A stretch of DNA of 64,000 nucleotides from Pandoraea iniqua (GCF_902459685.1 NZ_CABPSF010000001.1:806001-870000), one strand, 5' to 3'. Counted from the stretch's first letter, positions 9,512 through 21,309 are shown. Notes: a model not told the origin generated them from the letters alone. A program made the numbers and translations.

Positions 9512-9910
9512 TTACCCTGCGAGTGCCGTCGCTTCGATCTCGACGGCCACGCCATGGCTGAGTGCCGGCACCGGCACGACGGCGCGCGCAGGCTTTGCGT
9601 CACCGGCCCATGCCGTATAGACCTCGTTGAACGGTCCCCAGTCGTCGACATTCGTGATGTACACGCGCACTTGCACCAGCCGTTCGATACGGGTGCCGCA
9701 GGCGGTGAGAATGGCGGCGACGTTATCGAGTGCCTGCTTCGCCTGCACGGCAAACGGTGCGCCGACGAGCCGCTCGCCTTCCGGCGTGATCGGCAGCTGT
9801 CCCGAGACGAACACAAAGCCGTTGGCGCAAACGCCATGTGAATAGTGACCACGCGGCGGTTGCAGCGTGGGGACATTCACTTCTTCGATACCGCGTTCCA
9901 GCGCACTCAT
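9512..9910 (-). CDS. RidA-family reactive enamine/imine deaminase
   Basis: A 132-residue member of the RidA/YjgF/UK114 family, which hydrolyses reactive 2-aminoacrylate-type enamines to 2-keto acids in the cytoplasm. The family core is recognisable: GHYSHGVCANGFVFVSGQLPI, QALDNVAAILTACG and the segment VQVRVYITNVDDW, whose arginine binds the carboxylate, then RAVVPVPALSHGVAVEIEATA. It is the last gene of a leftward operon and its ATG overlaps the dehydratase stop by 4 nt. This fits its chemistry, since PLP dehydratases release the enamine it clears. Family placement is firm; which enamine it sees depends on the dehydratase. Confidence 0.9.
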   Translation of the reverse strand: MSALERGIEEVNVPTLQPPRGHYSHGVCANGFVFVSGQLPITPEGERLVGAPFAVQAKQALDNVAAILTACGTRIERLVQVRVYITNVDDWGPFNEVYTAWAGDAKPARAVVPVPALSHGVAVEIEATALAG

Positions 9911-10887
9911 ACAGCCTCCCCGAGGGTAAGTTTGGCGAACCTTGCCAGATCGATGTTGCCGCCGGACAGAATGATGCCCACGCGCTTGCCTTTCACATCC
10001 AGCTTGCCTTGCAGCACAGCGGCGGCGGCGAGGCAGCCGGTCGGCTCGACCACGATCTTCATGCGGCTCGCGAAGAATTTCATCGTTTGCACAAGTTCGT
10101 CGTCGGTCACGGTCAGGATGTCGTCGACCAGCGAGCGAATCACCGGGAACGTGTAGTTCCCCAGATGCTGCGTCTGCGCGCCATCGGCAATCGTGCGCGG
10201 CGTCTCGATGTGCACGATCTTGCCGCTGCGAAAGCTCTGCTGCCCGTCGTTACCGGCCTCCGGTTCCACACCGTAGATGGCAATGTTCGGATTGAGCGCA
10301 CGGGCTGCGACGGCACAGCCCGACAGCAGGCCGCCACCGCCGAGACACACGACGAGGATGTCGAGCGTGCCGACGTCTTCGATCAATTCCTTGGCGGCGG
10401 TGCCTTGGCCGGCCATCACGTGCGGATGATCGTACGGCGGAATCAGTGTCATACCGCGCTCGGTCGCCAGACGCGTGGCGAGCGCTTCGCGGTCTTCCTT
10501 GTAACGGTCGAAGAGCACGACTTCCGCGCCATAACCGCGCGTGGCGTCGATCTTCATTTGTGGGGCGTCTTGCGGCATCAGGATGACCGCTGCCACGCCC
10601 AGCTCACGCGCGGCGAGGGCAATCGCCTGCGCGTGGTTGCCCGACGAGAAGGCCAGCACACCACCGCGCTTCTGTTCTGCCGTGAACTGCGAAATGGCGT
10701 TGTAGGCGCCACGGAACTTGAACGCGCCCATGCGCTGGAAGTTCTCGGCCTTGAAGAACAGTTGCGCGCCGGTCATTGCATCGGCCGTGCGCGAGGTGAG
10801 TACTGGGGTGTGGTGTGCGGCTTCGCGAATCCGGTCATGGGCGGCCGCGACATCGCCGTACGTGATCGCCAGTTGAGGAGCAGTCAT
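9907..10887 (-). CDS. PLP-dependent threonine/serine dehydratase-family enzyme
   Basis: A 326-residue fold-type II PLP enzyme. The Schiff-base lysine is Lys57 in MGAFKFRGAYNAI, SSGNHAQAIALAARELG binds the cofactor phosphate region and CLGGGGLLSGCA is the glycine loop. The length matches catabolic dehydratases or serine racemases without a C-terminal regulatory ACT domain. It would convert threonine, serine or a hydroxy-amino acid such as 3-hydroxyaspartate to a keto acid and ammonia. It sits between a YheO-type regulator (4-nt overlap upstream) and RidA (4-nt overlap downstream), so the three are translationally coupled. The precise substrate is not settled by sequence; 3-hydroxyaspartate or (hydroxy)ectoine-derived intermediates are alternatives to threonine. 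Confidence 0.85.
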   Translation of the reverse strand: MTAPQLAITYGDVAAAHDRIREAAHHTPVLTSRTADAMTGAQLFFKAENFQRMGAFKFRGAYNAISQFTAEQKRGGVLAFSSGNHAQAIALAARELGVAAVILMPQDAPQMKIDATRGYGAEVVLFDRYKEDREALATRLATERGMTLIPPYDHPHVMAGQGTAAKELIEDVGTLDILVVCLGGGGLLSGCAVAARALNPNIAIYGVEPEAGNDGQQSFRSGKIVHIETPRTIADGAQTQHLGNYTFPVIRSLVDDILTVTDDELVQTMKFFASRMKIVVEPTGCLAAAAVLQGKLDVKGKRVGIILSGGNIDLARFAKLTLGEAV

Positions 10888-11558
10888 GATGTGCCTTTCG
10901 GGTCGGAGAGGTAGGTGTAGACGGTCGAGCGGGCCACGCCCAATGCGCGCGCGATTTCCGCGTGGGCATGGCGCAGATCGAGCAGCCCGCGCGCTTCGAT
11001 CATGCGGATGGCGTCGCGGCGCTGGGCCAGCGTGAGCCCTTGCGGCGTGGTGTTGCGCTGCGCGGCAAAGTCGGTGATGAGCGGGCCGATGTCGTCGAGC
11101 CGGCGCGTGGCGAGCGTCTCGCGCACGGGCGCCGGCGACGCGGTCTGAATGTTCACCAGTTGCTGCACGCTGGCGGCGGCCGCCGCGAGCATCGAGATAT
11201 CCATGTTCAGGCAGATGGCGGCGACGTACTCGCCGCCGCTGTTCTTCAAGCCGATGGAGGTGCTTTTGGCCGGGCGCCCGTCGGGGAAACGGTTCGCGTA
11301 ATTGGCGATGACTTCGGGGAATGCGGGGTCGGCAATGCGTGCGAGCCCCATCTCGGTGACGGCGTCGCCGGGCTGACGGCCTGACAGATTGTTGGCGATC
11401 GCCACGATGGCGTGATCGGGGTCGGTCAGGTCGTGCAGCACCACTTCGACAAGCGGCGCAAACGTCTGGCCGAGCGCCTCGACGATCTTGCGACCTTCAC
11501 GCAATAGCAATGCGTTCTCGTCGCGCTTGCCCGTACCGGGGGATTTAGTGGATTTCAT
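10884..11558 (-). CDS. YheO-type PAS/HTH transcriptional regulator
   Basis: A 224-residue protein with an N-terminal YheO-like PAS domain (residues about 20-130, including VEVVLHDLTDPDHAIVAIAN and GRPAKSTSIGLKN) and a C-terminal helix-turn-helix (HAEIARALGVARSTVYTYLSDP). Regulators of this type commonly sit with PLP dehydratases or D-amino-acid enzymes plus RidA and respond to an amino acid. It is the first gene of a three-gene overlapping operon. The ATG at 11556-11558 has no Shine-Dalgarno sequence; instead a near-consensus promoter inside a palindrome ends just upstream, which suggests a leaderless transcript and autoregulation. The family assignment is confident; the ligand is unknown. 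Confidence 0.85.
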   Translation of the reverse strand: MKSTKSPGTGKRDENALLLREGRKIVEALGQTFAPLVEVVLHDLTDPDHAIVAIANNLSGRQPGDAVTEMGLARIADPAFPEVIANYANRFPDGRPAKSTSIGLKNSGGEYVAAICLNMDISMLAAAAASVQQLVNIQTASPAPVRETLATRRLDDIGPLITDFAAQRNTTPQGLTLAQRRDAIRMIEARGLLDLRHAHAEIARALGVARSTVYTYLSDPKGTS

Positions 11559-11559
11559 G

Positions 11560-11596
11560 ATTTGACATTATGTCACTCGGTGACGAAATGTCAAAT
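11560..11596 (-). promoter_or_regulatory. Promoter embedded in a 37-bp palindrome, probable leaderless start
   Basis: Outer arms ATTTGACATT (11560-11569) and AATGTCAAAT (11587-11596) are perfect complements, as are inner arms GTCAC (11572-11576) and GTGAC (11580-11584). Read on the minus strand it contains TTGACA (11594-11589), 16 bp, then CATAAT (11572-11567), a near-consensus sigma-70 promoter. The predicted start of transcription falls at the regulator's ATG (first base 11558). Confidence 0.75.
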
Positions 11597-11630
11597 TCGG
11601 CGAAAACAGGATTTGCCGGGTTGTTCGCCG

Positions 11631-13628
11631 TCAGGGCGAGGTTGTCTCTATGTCAGATGCGGCGTCTTCGCCATCGATAGCCTCCTCAAAGACACCGTCG
11701 AGATAGCTGGCGTAGCGGTCTTGCAAATACTTGAGCGAAGAGGCTTTGTCTACTTGCACTTCGAGTTTGTCCTGAAAGAACTTCAGCCGGGCGCGATTCT
11801 CGTCGAGCACCTGTGCCCATGTCTTGGCGTAGATCGACAGGTTGTCCTTCGTATGAATCAATCCAGCCTCGTCTTGCACGCGATGTTCAGTGTAGGCGGC
11901 CAAGTCATCGCTGATAATCCAAAACAGCCAAGTGGTACCGACTTGTTTGAACCGAGGGTCGTTCATTACCGAAAAGGCATAACTCTCGATCTGCATGACC
12001 TCAGGGGCTGAGATAGCCACCTTGGGCGCTTTTAGCTCCACGACAAGATGCGTTAATTGATTCACGCGATGTTGCTTTGTCGCTTTCGACAGCATCAGAT
12101 CGACGATGCCGCGGGTTTGAGAGATGTGCTTGACCGGTGCGTCGATGACGACGTCGGGATCGAGCATCTTCCGGTGAGCAATCAACACTTGGGTGAGCGA
12201 TTCGTCGTCCACGGCAAGACTGAATTCTTCGCCGAACAGCCAGCAGTTCTGCGCAATGATCCGGTGCAGTTGCGACCGTTCCTTCAAACGTTTTCTCGGT
12301 GCCGCGTCGAACAACACGGCTTCAAGCCCTGTCAGGAATTTCAGCCGGTCTGACACGATCCGGGCCGCGCCGATGATCGAGGAAAGTGACGTGTCCCGTA
12401 ACAGGCGGGCCAACTCGTCACGTTGACGCTTGGGCAACTTCAGCACCTCATCGAGGATGACTTGTAGTTCGTCGGGGCTTTTCTCGATCGCTTGCCGAAG
12501 CATGCGAAGCTGGAACGCTTTGTTTCTGATTTGGGTTGTGCCGAAGTCGGGCAGGTGCCGGGCGACGTTGACTGCGACGATGTCGAAGACCTGCCGTTCG
12601 ACGCGTTCGACCGGTGTAACCGCGTCGCCCGCAAACGGATAGACCTGTTCATCCTTCCATGCTTCGACCACGGTTCGGGCTTCTTCTGCCGCGCGCGTGC
12701 GGAAATAATCCTTGATGAGCTGCTGCGCTTCGTCGATTGCGGCAACGATCGGTGGTTGCATTTCCGCCAGTTCAACGGTGCCGTCCGTCTGCGCCATGCC
12801 AAGAAAAGGAGAGCACAGGTAGGCGGAGAACTGAAATGGGCCGATGTGGAATCGCCGGTCGACCTGAACCAAGGGGAAACGTTGGTCGTTACAGAGATAG
12901 AGCGCCCTGTTGGCCGCGCTCTTCCATTCGACGACATGCAAACGAACCCAGTGCTCAAGGCCACCGATGCGGATGTCTGCGAGAGTGAATGTCTTGCGGC
13001 TGGCGATTGCCATGCCGGCGTCGATGGATTTTCCATCGAGAATAATGGCCGCTCTGCCCTCGTAGTCGGCAAGGAATAGCGCGAAGATCTCCGTCAATTC
13101 CTGCCGGCCTGCCTCGGAGGTGAACGTGCGGTAATCCTTGAGCGGCTCACCGATGGTGAGCGTGACGCCGGGCTTTGCCTTGCCGGTGACATCCACCTCG
13201 TCGCTGATGTTCACATGACGAATGTCGTGCGACGTCATCCGGATGCGGTACGACCACAGCCTGCCATCGCGCTCGTAGACGACGGCCCATTCAGCAGACG
13301 CGCCGATGGCAAATGCCTTGAACCGCCCACGCCCTTCCTGACCATGCAGAAAGCGTCCCGAAGCGGTCTGTGCGCCGGGTTTCTTCCACGAACCGCCGAG
13401 ACGTCGAAAATAGGTCGGCGCCTCTGCCCGAGGAATGCCGTGGCCGTCATCCGTGACGGCAACGGCACGCAGTGTCTCGAGATCGTTGTATTCGAACGAG
13501 ATGTCCACCGTCGACGCATCGGCATCGAAGGCATTCCACAGGAGTTCGGCGAGTGCCTGAATGGGCCTTGCCCGAGTGATCTTCTCGAGGAAATCCGGTT
13601 GCACCTCGACCGGGTACTGATCTGCCAT
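11631..13628 (-). CDS. GHKL (Hsp90/MORC-like) ATPase fused to a PD-(D/E)XK nuclease-like domain
   Basis: A 665-residue protein whose N-terminus has Bergerat-fold ATPase motifs: N-box Glu28/Asn32/Asp35 in ELLWNAFDADAS, DDGHGIP at 60-66 and the glycine loop GQEGRGRF at 96-103. The C-terminus has a candidate nuclease core, Asp510 in GIVDLML, Glu531-x-Lys533 in VVELKAPK, and Gln546 in a following helix, the order seen in PD-(D/E)XK enzymes such as Shedu and restriction nucleases. The middle (about 200-470) is a transducer-like and helical linker. A GGGGG site precedes the ATG at 13628; an ATG five codons earlier lacks one. It is monocistronic between metabolic and DNA-repair genes and lower in GC than its neighbours (31 of 60 in one sampled line), suggesting acquisition. 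A defence role is inference; I know no characterised protein to equate it with. Confidence 0.75.
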   Translation of the reverse strand: MADQYPVEVQPDFLEKITRARPIQALAELLWNAFDADASTVDISFEYNDLETLRAVAVTDDGHGIPRAEAPTYFRRLGGSWKKPGAQTASGRFLHGQEGRGRFKAFAIGASAEWAVVYERDGRLWSYRIRMTSHDIRHVNISDEVDVTGKAKPGVTLTIGEPLKDYRTFTSEAGRQELTEIFALFLADYEGRAAIILDGKSIDAGMAIASRKTFTLADIRIGGLEHWVRLHVVEWKSAANRALYLCNDQRFPLVQVDRRFHIGPFQFSAYLCSPFLGMAQTDGTVELAEMQPPIVAAIDEAQQLIKDYFRTRAAEEARTVVEAWKDEQVYPFAGDAVTPVERVERQVFDIVAVNVARHLPDFGTTQIRNKAFQLRMLRQAIEKSPDELQVILDEVLKLPKRQRDELARLLRDTSLSSIIGAARIVSDRLKFLTGLEAVLFDAAPRKRLKERSQLHRIIAQNCWLFGEEFSLAVDDESLTQVLIAHRKMLDPDVVIDAPVKHISQTRGIVDLMLSKATKQHRVNQLTHLVVELKAPKVAISAPEVMQIESYAFSVMNDPRFKQVGTTWLFWIISDDLAAYTEHRVQDEAGLIHTKDNLSIYAKTWAQVLDENRARLKFFQDKLEVQVDKASSLKYLQDRYASYLDGVFEEAIDGEDAASDIETTSP

Positions 13629-13934
13629 GCGCGCCCCCTTCATAACGATCGACTCGCGATCACTTCACCAATTGGTTCGGGGAGATTCTATGGCGGGTGC
13701 GGTGGTGATCGTCATCGACGGTCGGCGGCGGGCGCGTGGAAGACGCGCGGAATTGCCGAGCAAAAGCGTGGGTAGAAACCCCATTTTCGGGGTGTTTCCG
13801 GCAAATTGACCTGAATCACGAGGTGCTTGAAAGTGCGGCTGGAGTGCTGGGCATTTTCAGAACATGACCATCGAACACGCCCATCCGTATCGATCGAAAG
13901 TGACACGCATGGGCGAAGTATCCGGGGGCCGGCA
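13629..13934. other. Non-coding gap upstream of the ATPase-nuclease gene
   Basis: No gene is supported in these 306 bases. An imperfect hairpin around 13776-13797 (GAAACCCC against GGGGTGTTTC, one bulged base, loop ATTTTC) could end transcription of the AI-2E-family gene on the minus strand, but no T-run follows. No convincing promoter for the ATPase-nuclease gene was found. Confidence 0.35.
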
Positions 13935-14963
13935 TCAGACCAACTGCTTCTCTGCCAGCTCGCTCTTGAGATAGCCGTAATAGATCGGTGCGGCGACCAG
14001 CCCGGGCAGGCCGAAGGCGGCTTCCATCACGATCATGGCGAGCAGCAGCTCCCATGCGCGCGATTGAATCTGCGTGCCGACGATGCGCGCGTTGAGGAAG
14101 TATTCGAGCTTGTGAATCACGATCAGGAACACCAGCGACGCGATCGCCACGTAAAGCGACACCGACAGGCTGAGCACCACGATAAACGTGTTCGAGATCA
14201 GGTTGCCCACCACCGGCAGCAGGCCGACGACGAACGTCACCACGATCATCGACTTGCGCAGCGGCACGTGAATGTCGAACAGTGGCAGCACGCCCAGCAA
14301 GAAGATCGCCGTGAAGACCGTGTTGATCGCCGAGATCTTCAACTGCGCGAAAACGATGCGCCGGAACGCATCGCCGAAGCGCGTGACGCGTCGCGAGAGC
14401 GCGGCCGCGAGCGGTTGCATGTGCTGCACCGGTTGAATCGACGAGAGCGCCACGAGCGCGCCCAGCACCAGCCCCACGATGATATGCACCATCGCGTTGA
14501 GCGCTTCCTTGCCGACCAGCGACATCTCCTGCGTGTGATCTTTCAGAAAGCCCGTCACCGCCTGATGAATGTCGTCGCTATCGGCGGGCAGCCGGTCGGT
14601 AATCCACGACGGCAACTGCGTGCGCGCCTGTTCCACCGCTTCCATCATGCGGCCGTTGATGTGTTGCAGATGCCCGGCGTCGCTGCGAAAGAACGTCACG
14701 ACACCGAAGATCAACGCCGTCATCAGCGCCACGATAATCGCCGAGAGCAGCGCGACGGCAACCAGCCGTGCGCGCTCGCTCGAAATACGCAGTTGCAGGC
14801 GCGGCCCGAGCACGTGCACGAGTTGGAAGACGATCATGCCCGCAAGCACAGCCGAGAGCAGGTGAATGCTCAGAATCATCCACAGTGCCGCAGCGGCGAA
14901 AATGTAGCTTGTCAGTTCGACCCAGAAGGCTCGATCCGTTTTCCAGCCAGAACGCGGTTCCAT
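13935..14963 (-). CDS. AI-2E family transporter (TqsA/PerM-like)
   Basis: A 342-residue inner-membrane protein with the family layout: paired N-terminal helices (YIFAAAALWMILSIHLLSAV, LVAVALLSAIIVALMTALIF), a soluble amphipathic stretch at about residues 95-150, and a C-terminal block of five or so helices containing FVVGLLPVVGNLISN and the conserved end GLPGLVAAPIYYGYLKSEL. Proteins of this family export small molecules, including autoinducer-2 in TqsA, or act in ion homeostasis; substrate cannot be read from sequence. It begins 41 bp after the uvrA stop on the same strand and may be transcribed with it. AGGA precedes the ATG at an acceptable distance. Confidence 0.85.
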   Translation of the reverse strand: MEPRSGWKTDRAFWVELTSYIFAAAALWMILSIHLLSAVLAGMIVFQLVHVLGPRLQLRISSERARLVAVALLSAIIVALMTALIFGVVTFFRSDAGHLQHINGRMMEAVEQARTQLPSWITDRLPADSDDIHQAVTGFLKDHTQEMSLVGKEALNAMVHIIVGLVLGALVALSSIQPVQHMQPLAAALSRRVTRFGDAFRRIVFAQLKISAINTVFTAIFLLGVLPLFDIHVPLRKSMIVVTFVVGLLPVVGNLISNTFIVVLSLSVSLYVAIASLVFLIVIHKLEYFLNARIVGTQIQSRAWELLLAMIVMEAAFGLPGLVAAPIYYGYLKSELAEKQLV

Positions 14964-15004
14964 GCGTTGACGTCCTTGTCAAAATCCCTGCGCTGAACTT
15001 GCGC

Positions 15005-17869
<2,865 letters not shown>

Positions 17870-18334
17870 TGACGGTTCCGGAGTCGTCGCCGATGAACCC
17901 GCGCGGCGAATTGTCGCGGGAGCGGGTTCCGGCCCCCAAGAGCCCTGGTTTCCCGGGTCGTCAGGCCACGCCGGCACGGCGAAGCCGGGCATCGGCACAA
18001 CAGGCGGCGGGAGCGGTCGGGCGGACCGCAGGGGGGAAATCCGGGCGGCTAAACCTGCTAATATACCTAAGTTTGATTTCTGGGGCAGAACCTGCTGATC
18101 GCACAGTGCGGGCGGGTTGCCAACGTGGGGACAGATGGGGACGAACGGCCCGATTACCAGAGGCACGCCCCGCCGCAGCGCGACATACCGTGCGACATGC
18201 CGCCCGACATCGGGCAGATGGCCCCCGAGAGGGCCGTGCACGGGTGGTTTCGCAGCGCCGTGATCGAGCAGTCGAGCAGGCAATTCATCAGATCAACCCG
18301 AGGCTGGACGAGCTTTTTCATCTCTCAGGACGTA
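17870..18334. promoter_or_regulatory. Divergent uvrA / MFS intergenic region
   Basis: These 465 bases hold no supported gene. The only marked AT-rich stretch is about 18052-18080, with TAATAT at 18059-18064, which could supply -10 elements in either direction; no good -35 partner was found. No CTGT-N8-ACAG LexA site is visible. The rest is GC-rich and featureless. Confidence 0.35.
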
Positions 18335-19558
18335 ATGTCTACCGATTCCGTGACTTCCGCATCCCCTGCCACGACGAGCGGCCGTGGTGGCCGCATGACT
18401 CCGCTAGAAGTGCGCGCGAGTGCATCGCTGGCGAGCATTTTCGCGCTGCGCATGCTTGGCCTGTTCCTGATCATGCCGGTGTTCTCTGTCTTTGCGCAGA
18501 CGATTCCCGGCGGCAACAACACCTTTCTCGTCGGGCTGGCCATCGGCATCTACGGCCTGACGCAGTCGCTGCTGTACATCCCGTACGGCTGGGCGTCTGA
18601 CCGGCTGGGGCGCAAGCCGGTCATCATTTTCGGCCTGATCGTGTTCGCGATCGGCTCGCTGATTGCCGCGCTGGCCCATGACCTGACGTGGATCATCATC
18701 GGGCGGGCAGTGCAGGGCGCGGGCGCGATTTCGTCGGCCGTGATGGCCTGCGTGGCCGACCTGACGAGCGACGCCAACCGGACCAAGGCGATGGCGATGA
18801 TCGGTGGCAGCATCGGCGTGTCGTTCGCCGTGGCCATCGTGTGCGCGCCGTTCCTGTATCACTGGCTGGGCATGAGCGGGCTGTTCTCCGCCATCGGCAT
18901 TCTGGCGGTGGTCGCGATCTTCGTCGTGCTGTGGGTGGTGCCCACGCCGCCGGTGCACGCCAAGGCTGGCCCCGCACCGTTTTCCGAAGTGCTGCACAAC
19001 CCGGAGCTGCTGCGCCTGAACTTCGGCGTTTTCGTGTTGCATGCGACGCAGACGGCACTGTTCGTGGCGATGCCGCGCATGCTCGTGGCGGCAGGCCTGC
19101 CGGTCGCACAACACTGGGAGATTTATCTGCCGGTGATGGGGCTGTCGTTCGTGGCGATGGTGCCGGCGATCATTGCGGCGGAAAAGCGCGGCAAGATGAA
19201 AATGGTGCTGCTGTCGGCGATTGCGCTGGTCGCGATTGCGCAGTTGGCGCTGGGCGGATTGCCGCCGACGGTGGCCGTGATTGCGGTCGTGCTGTTCGTT
19301 TATTTCCTCGGCTTCAACGTGCTGGAAGCCTCGCAGCCGTCGCTGGTGTCGAAGCTGGCGCCGGGGCAGCGCAAGGGCGCGGCGGTGGGCGTCTACAATA
19401 CGACGCAGGCGCTGGGACTGTTCTGTGGCGGCGCACTAGGGGGTTTTCTTATGACCCACTACGGTCAGAACGCAATATTCCTGACTTGTGCAGCGGGTGC
19501 TTTCGTGTGGCTTATAATCGCCGCACCGATGAGGCCTCCTGCGCCTCGTCAATCCTGA
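18335..19558 (+). CDS. Major facilitator superfamily transporter
   Basis: A 407-residue MFS permease with about twelve membrane segments. The motif-A loop between helices 2 and 3 reads GWASDRLGRKPVIIFGL, and the repeat-linked loop is long and polar (VVPTPPVHAKAGPAPFSEVLHNPEL). Helix 1 (SIFALRMLGLFLIMPVFSVFA) resembles the YajR-like/drug:H+ antiporter branch. AGGA lies four bases before the ATG at 18335; upstream in-frame starts would add about 70 non-conserved residues and are rejected. A gene of this kind between uvrA and ssb is conserved in Burkholderiales. Substrate is unknown; efflux of a small organic compound is the usual guess. Confidence 0.88.
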   Translation: MSTDSVTSASPATTSGRGGRMTPLEVRASASLASIFALRMLGLFLIMPVFSVFAQTIPGGNNTFLVGLAIGIYGLTQSLLYIPYGWASDRLGRKPVIIFGLIVFAIGSLIAALAHDLTWIIIGRAVQGAGAISSAVMACVADLTSDANRTKAMAMIGGSIGVSFAVAIVCAPFLYHWLGMSGLFSAIGILAVVAIFVVLWVVPTPPVHAKAGPAPFSEVLHNPELLRLNFGVFVLHATQTALFVAMPRMLVAAGLPVAQHWEIYLPVMGLSFVAMVPAIIAAEKRGKMKMVLLSAIALVAIAQLALGGLPPTVAVIAVVLFVYFLGFNVLEASQPSLVSKLAPGQRKGAAVGVYNTTQALGLFCGGALGGFLMTHYGQNAIFLTCAAGAFVWLIIAAPMRPPAPRQS

Positions 19559-19588
19559 GCGGATTTCAGCAATTCCGGAGAAAGTTTC

Positions 19589-20107
19589 ATGGCATCAGTC
19601 AACAAAGTCATCCTGGTCGGCAATCTGGGCGCCGATCCCGAAGTCCGCTACCTGCCTAGCGGCGATGCTGTAGCGAACATTCGTCTTGCGACGACCGACC
19701 GCTATAAGGACAAGCAGTCTGGCGAATTCAAGGAGATGACCGAATGGCATCGCGTGTCGTTCTTCGGCCGTCTGGCGGAAATCGTCAATGAGTACCTGAA
19801 GAAGGGCTCGTCGGTGTACATCGAGGGCAAGATCCGCACGCGCAAGTACCAAGCGCAGGACGGCACGGACCGTTACAGCACGGATATCGTGGCTGACCAG
19901 ATGCAAATGCTGGGTGGCCGTGGTGGCGAGGGTGGCGGCGGTGGCGGTGGCTATTCGCGTGGCGGTGGTGACGAAGGCGGCGGCGGTGGCGGCGGTTACT
20001 CGCGCGGCGGCGGTGCAGGTGGTGGCGGTGGCGGCGGTGCTCGCCAACAAGCCCCGGCCAAGCAGTCGGGCGGCTTCGACGACATGGACGACGATATCCC
20101 GTTCTAA
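19589..20107 (+). CDS. ssb: Single-stranded DNA-binding protein
   Basis: A 172-residue SSB. Residues 1-110 form the OB fold ([56 protein letters not shown]). Residues 111-155 are a glycine-rich linker with two GYSRGGG-type repeats. The C-terminal tip MDDDIPF is the docking peptide for replication and repair partners. GGAG precedes the ATG. It coats single-stranded DNA as a tetramer in replication, recombination and repair. A strong intrinsic terminator follows. The linker DNA is low-complexity GGTGGC-type repeat and therefore a place where length could vary between strains. Confidence 0.98.
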   Translation: MASVNKVILVGNLGADPEVRYLPSGDAVANIRLATTDRYKDKQSGEFKEMTEWHRVSFFGRLAEIVNEYLKKGSSVYIEGKIRTRKYQAQDGTDRYSTDIVADQMQMLGGRGGEGGGGGGGYSRGGGDEGGGGGGGYSRGGGAGGGGGGGARQQAPAKQSGGFDDMDDDIPF

Positions 20108-20133
20108 AGCTTCCCCACGTAGTACGCTTGAAC

Positions 20134-20168
20134 AAAACCCCGATGGCTTTAAGCCCTCGGGGTTTTTT
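20134..20168. terminator. Rho-independent terminator after ssb
   Basis: Arms AAAACCCCGA (20134-20143) and TCGGGGTTTT (20157-20166) pair perfectly, with a small inner GGC/GCC pairing, and a run of six T ends the structure on the plus strand. The AAAA on the other side could let it also stop the convergent LysR-type gene. Confidence 0.9.
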
Positions 20169-20221
20169 GTTATCTGCGCTCAGTTCACGGGCTTTATGAG
20201 GCGGCACCCCGATCTGGGACC

Positions 20222-21181
20222 TTATGCGGTGTCGTCGACACCCATGTCCGCCGAGCCGCCCACACCATCCACACCCCCCGAACGCCGAAGCTCGCGCAGG
20301 AACGAGGGCTCATCGCCGCGGCCGTGAGGCACAAACGTGTTCGACGCGAAAAGCCAGATTTCGAGACGTGCTGCGCTATCGGGCTCGCCCACGATACCGA
20401 GGGTTCCCGCGCGTAGTTCGGTCTCGATCATGCCTTCGGGCAGCCACGCGACGCCTTCCCCGAGCAGGGCCTCCACCTTGAGGGCTTCGACGAGCGCACT
20501 CTCGTAGCGCAACGCCAGCGGGAAGCGCGTTTCCAGTTCTGCATGCAACGCTGCCGTCACTTTTCCCAGAAACGAGTCGCTCGAATAGGCCAGCAATGGC
20601 AAGGCGTCCCCGTCTTTCGGCGGCAGGGGATAACGCGGCGCACCGTCGGCCGTCAGAGCCGACACTGGCACGAGGGTCGTTTGTCCGACCTGCATCCCCC
20701 GCAGCGACGACTTTGCTAGCAGGTTGGGAATGCGCGGATGGCAGTAACACAGCGCGAATTGGCAAGCGCCGCTCAGCAGCAAATCCACGCACTCGTCGAG
20801 ATCGGCGGCCACCACCGACGCGCGTTGAGCGGCGTCGTGTCTCTGCTCGCGCCACCAGTTGGGAAAGAAGTAGATCGCGAGCGAGTGCGGCATCGCGAAC
20901 TTGAGCGTGCCACCTGCGGCCTCGCGCGATGCGATGGCTTCGCGGCGGCTCCGGTACAGGTCAGCGACGATCTGTTCGGCCAGCGGCAGGAATGCCGCAC
21001 CTGCACTCGTCAGCATGACGGGATACGACGTGCGGTCGATGAGCGGCACGCCGTACCACAACTCCAGCGCCTTGATCCGGCGGCTCAAGGCCGATTGCGT
21101 CATGTGCCGCGCCACGCAGGCCTGCGAAAAATTTCGCAGTCGCGCGACCGCGAGAAAGTCCTCGAGCAGTCTCAACTCCAT
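20222..21181 (-). CDS. LysR-family transcriptional regulator
   Basis: A 319-residue LysR regulator. The N-terminal helix-turn-helix is canonical (MELRLLEDFLAVARLRNFSQACVARHMTQSALSRRIKALE, described here by its ends) and the remainder is the two-lobe effector domain. Its ATG begins at 21181 and the divergent racemase-family gene starts at 21379, leaving about 200 bp of shared control DNA with a T-N11-A site at 21310-21324. It most likely activates the racemase / desulfhydrase / symporter genes in response to an amino acid. The effector is not identifiable from sequence. Confidence 0.9.
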   Translation of the reverse strand: MELRLLEDFLAVARLRNFSQACVARHMTQSALSRRIKALELWYGVPLIDRTSYPVMLTSAGAAFLPLAEQIVADLYRSRREAIASREAAGGTLKFAMPHSLAIYFFPNWWREQRHDAAQRASVVAADLDECVDLLLSGACQFALCYCHPRIPNLLAKSSLRGMQVGQTTLVPVSALTADGAPRYPLPPKDGDALPLLAYSSDSFLGKVTAALHAELETRFPLALRYESALVEALKVEALLGEGVAWLPEGMIETELRAGTLGIVGEPDSAARLEIWLFASNTFVPHGRGDEPSFLRELRRSGGVDGVGGSADMGVDDTA

Positions 21182-21309
21182 TGGGGTGCCTCAGGCGTTC
21201 CATTCGAATTCCCCGAGATTTGCCGCGCGCCCCGGTGATTGTCAACTGGAAATTTTCGACTCGCTGGCGCACGCGAAAAACTATTCCGGTCTCGCATAGT
21301 TGGCGTTCG

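Noticed and set aside
11631-13628. Calling the GHKL protein HtpG (Hsp90) or MutL
   Set aside because: Only the ATP-binding motifs are shared; the length and C-terminal D-ExK core do not fit HtpG or MutL.
17870-18334. Possible LexA/SOS box upstream of uvrA
   Set aside because: No CTGT-N8-ACAG-type site found in the divergent region on reading both strands.
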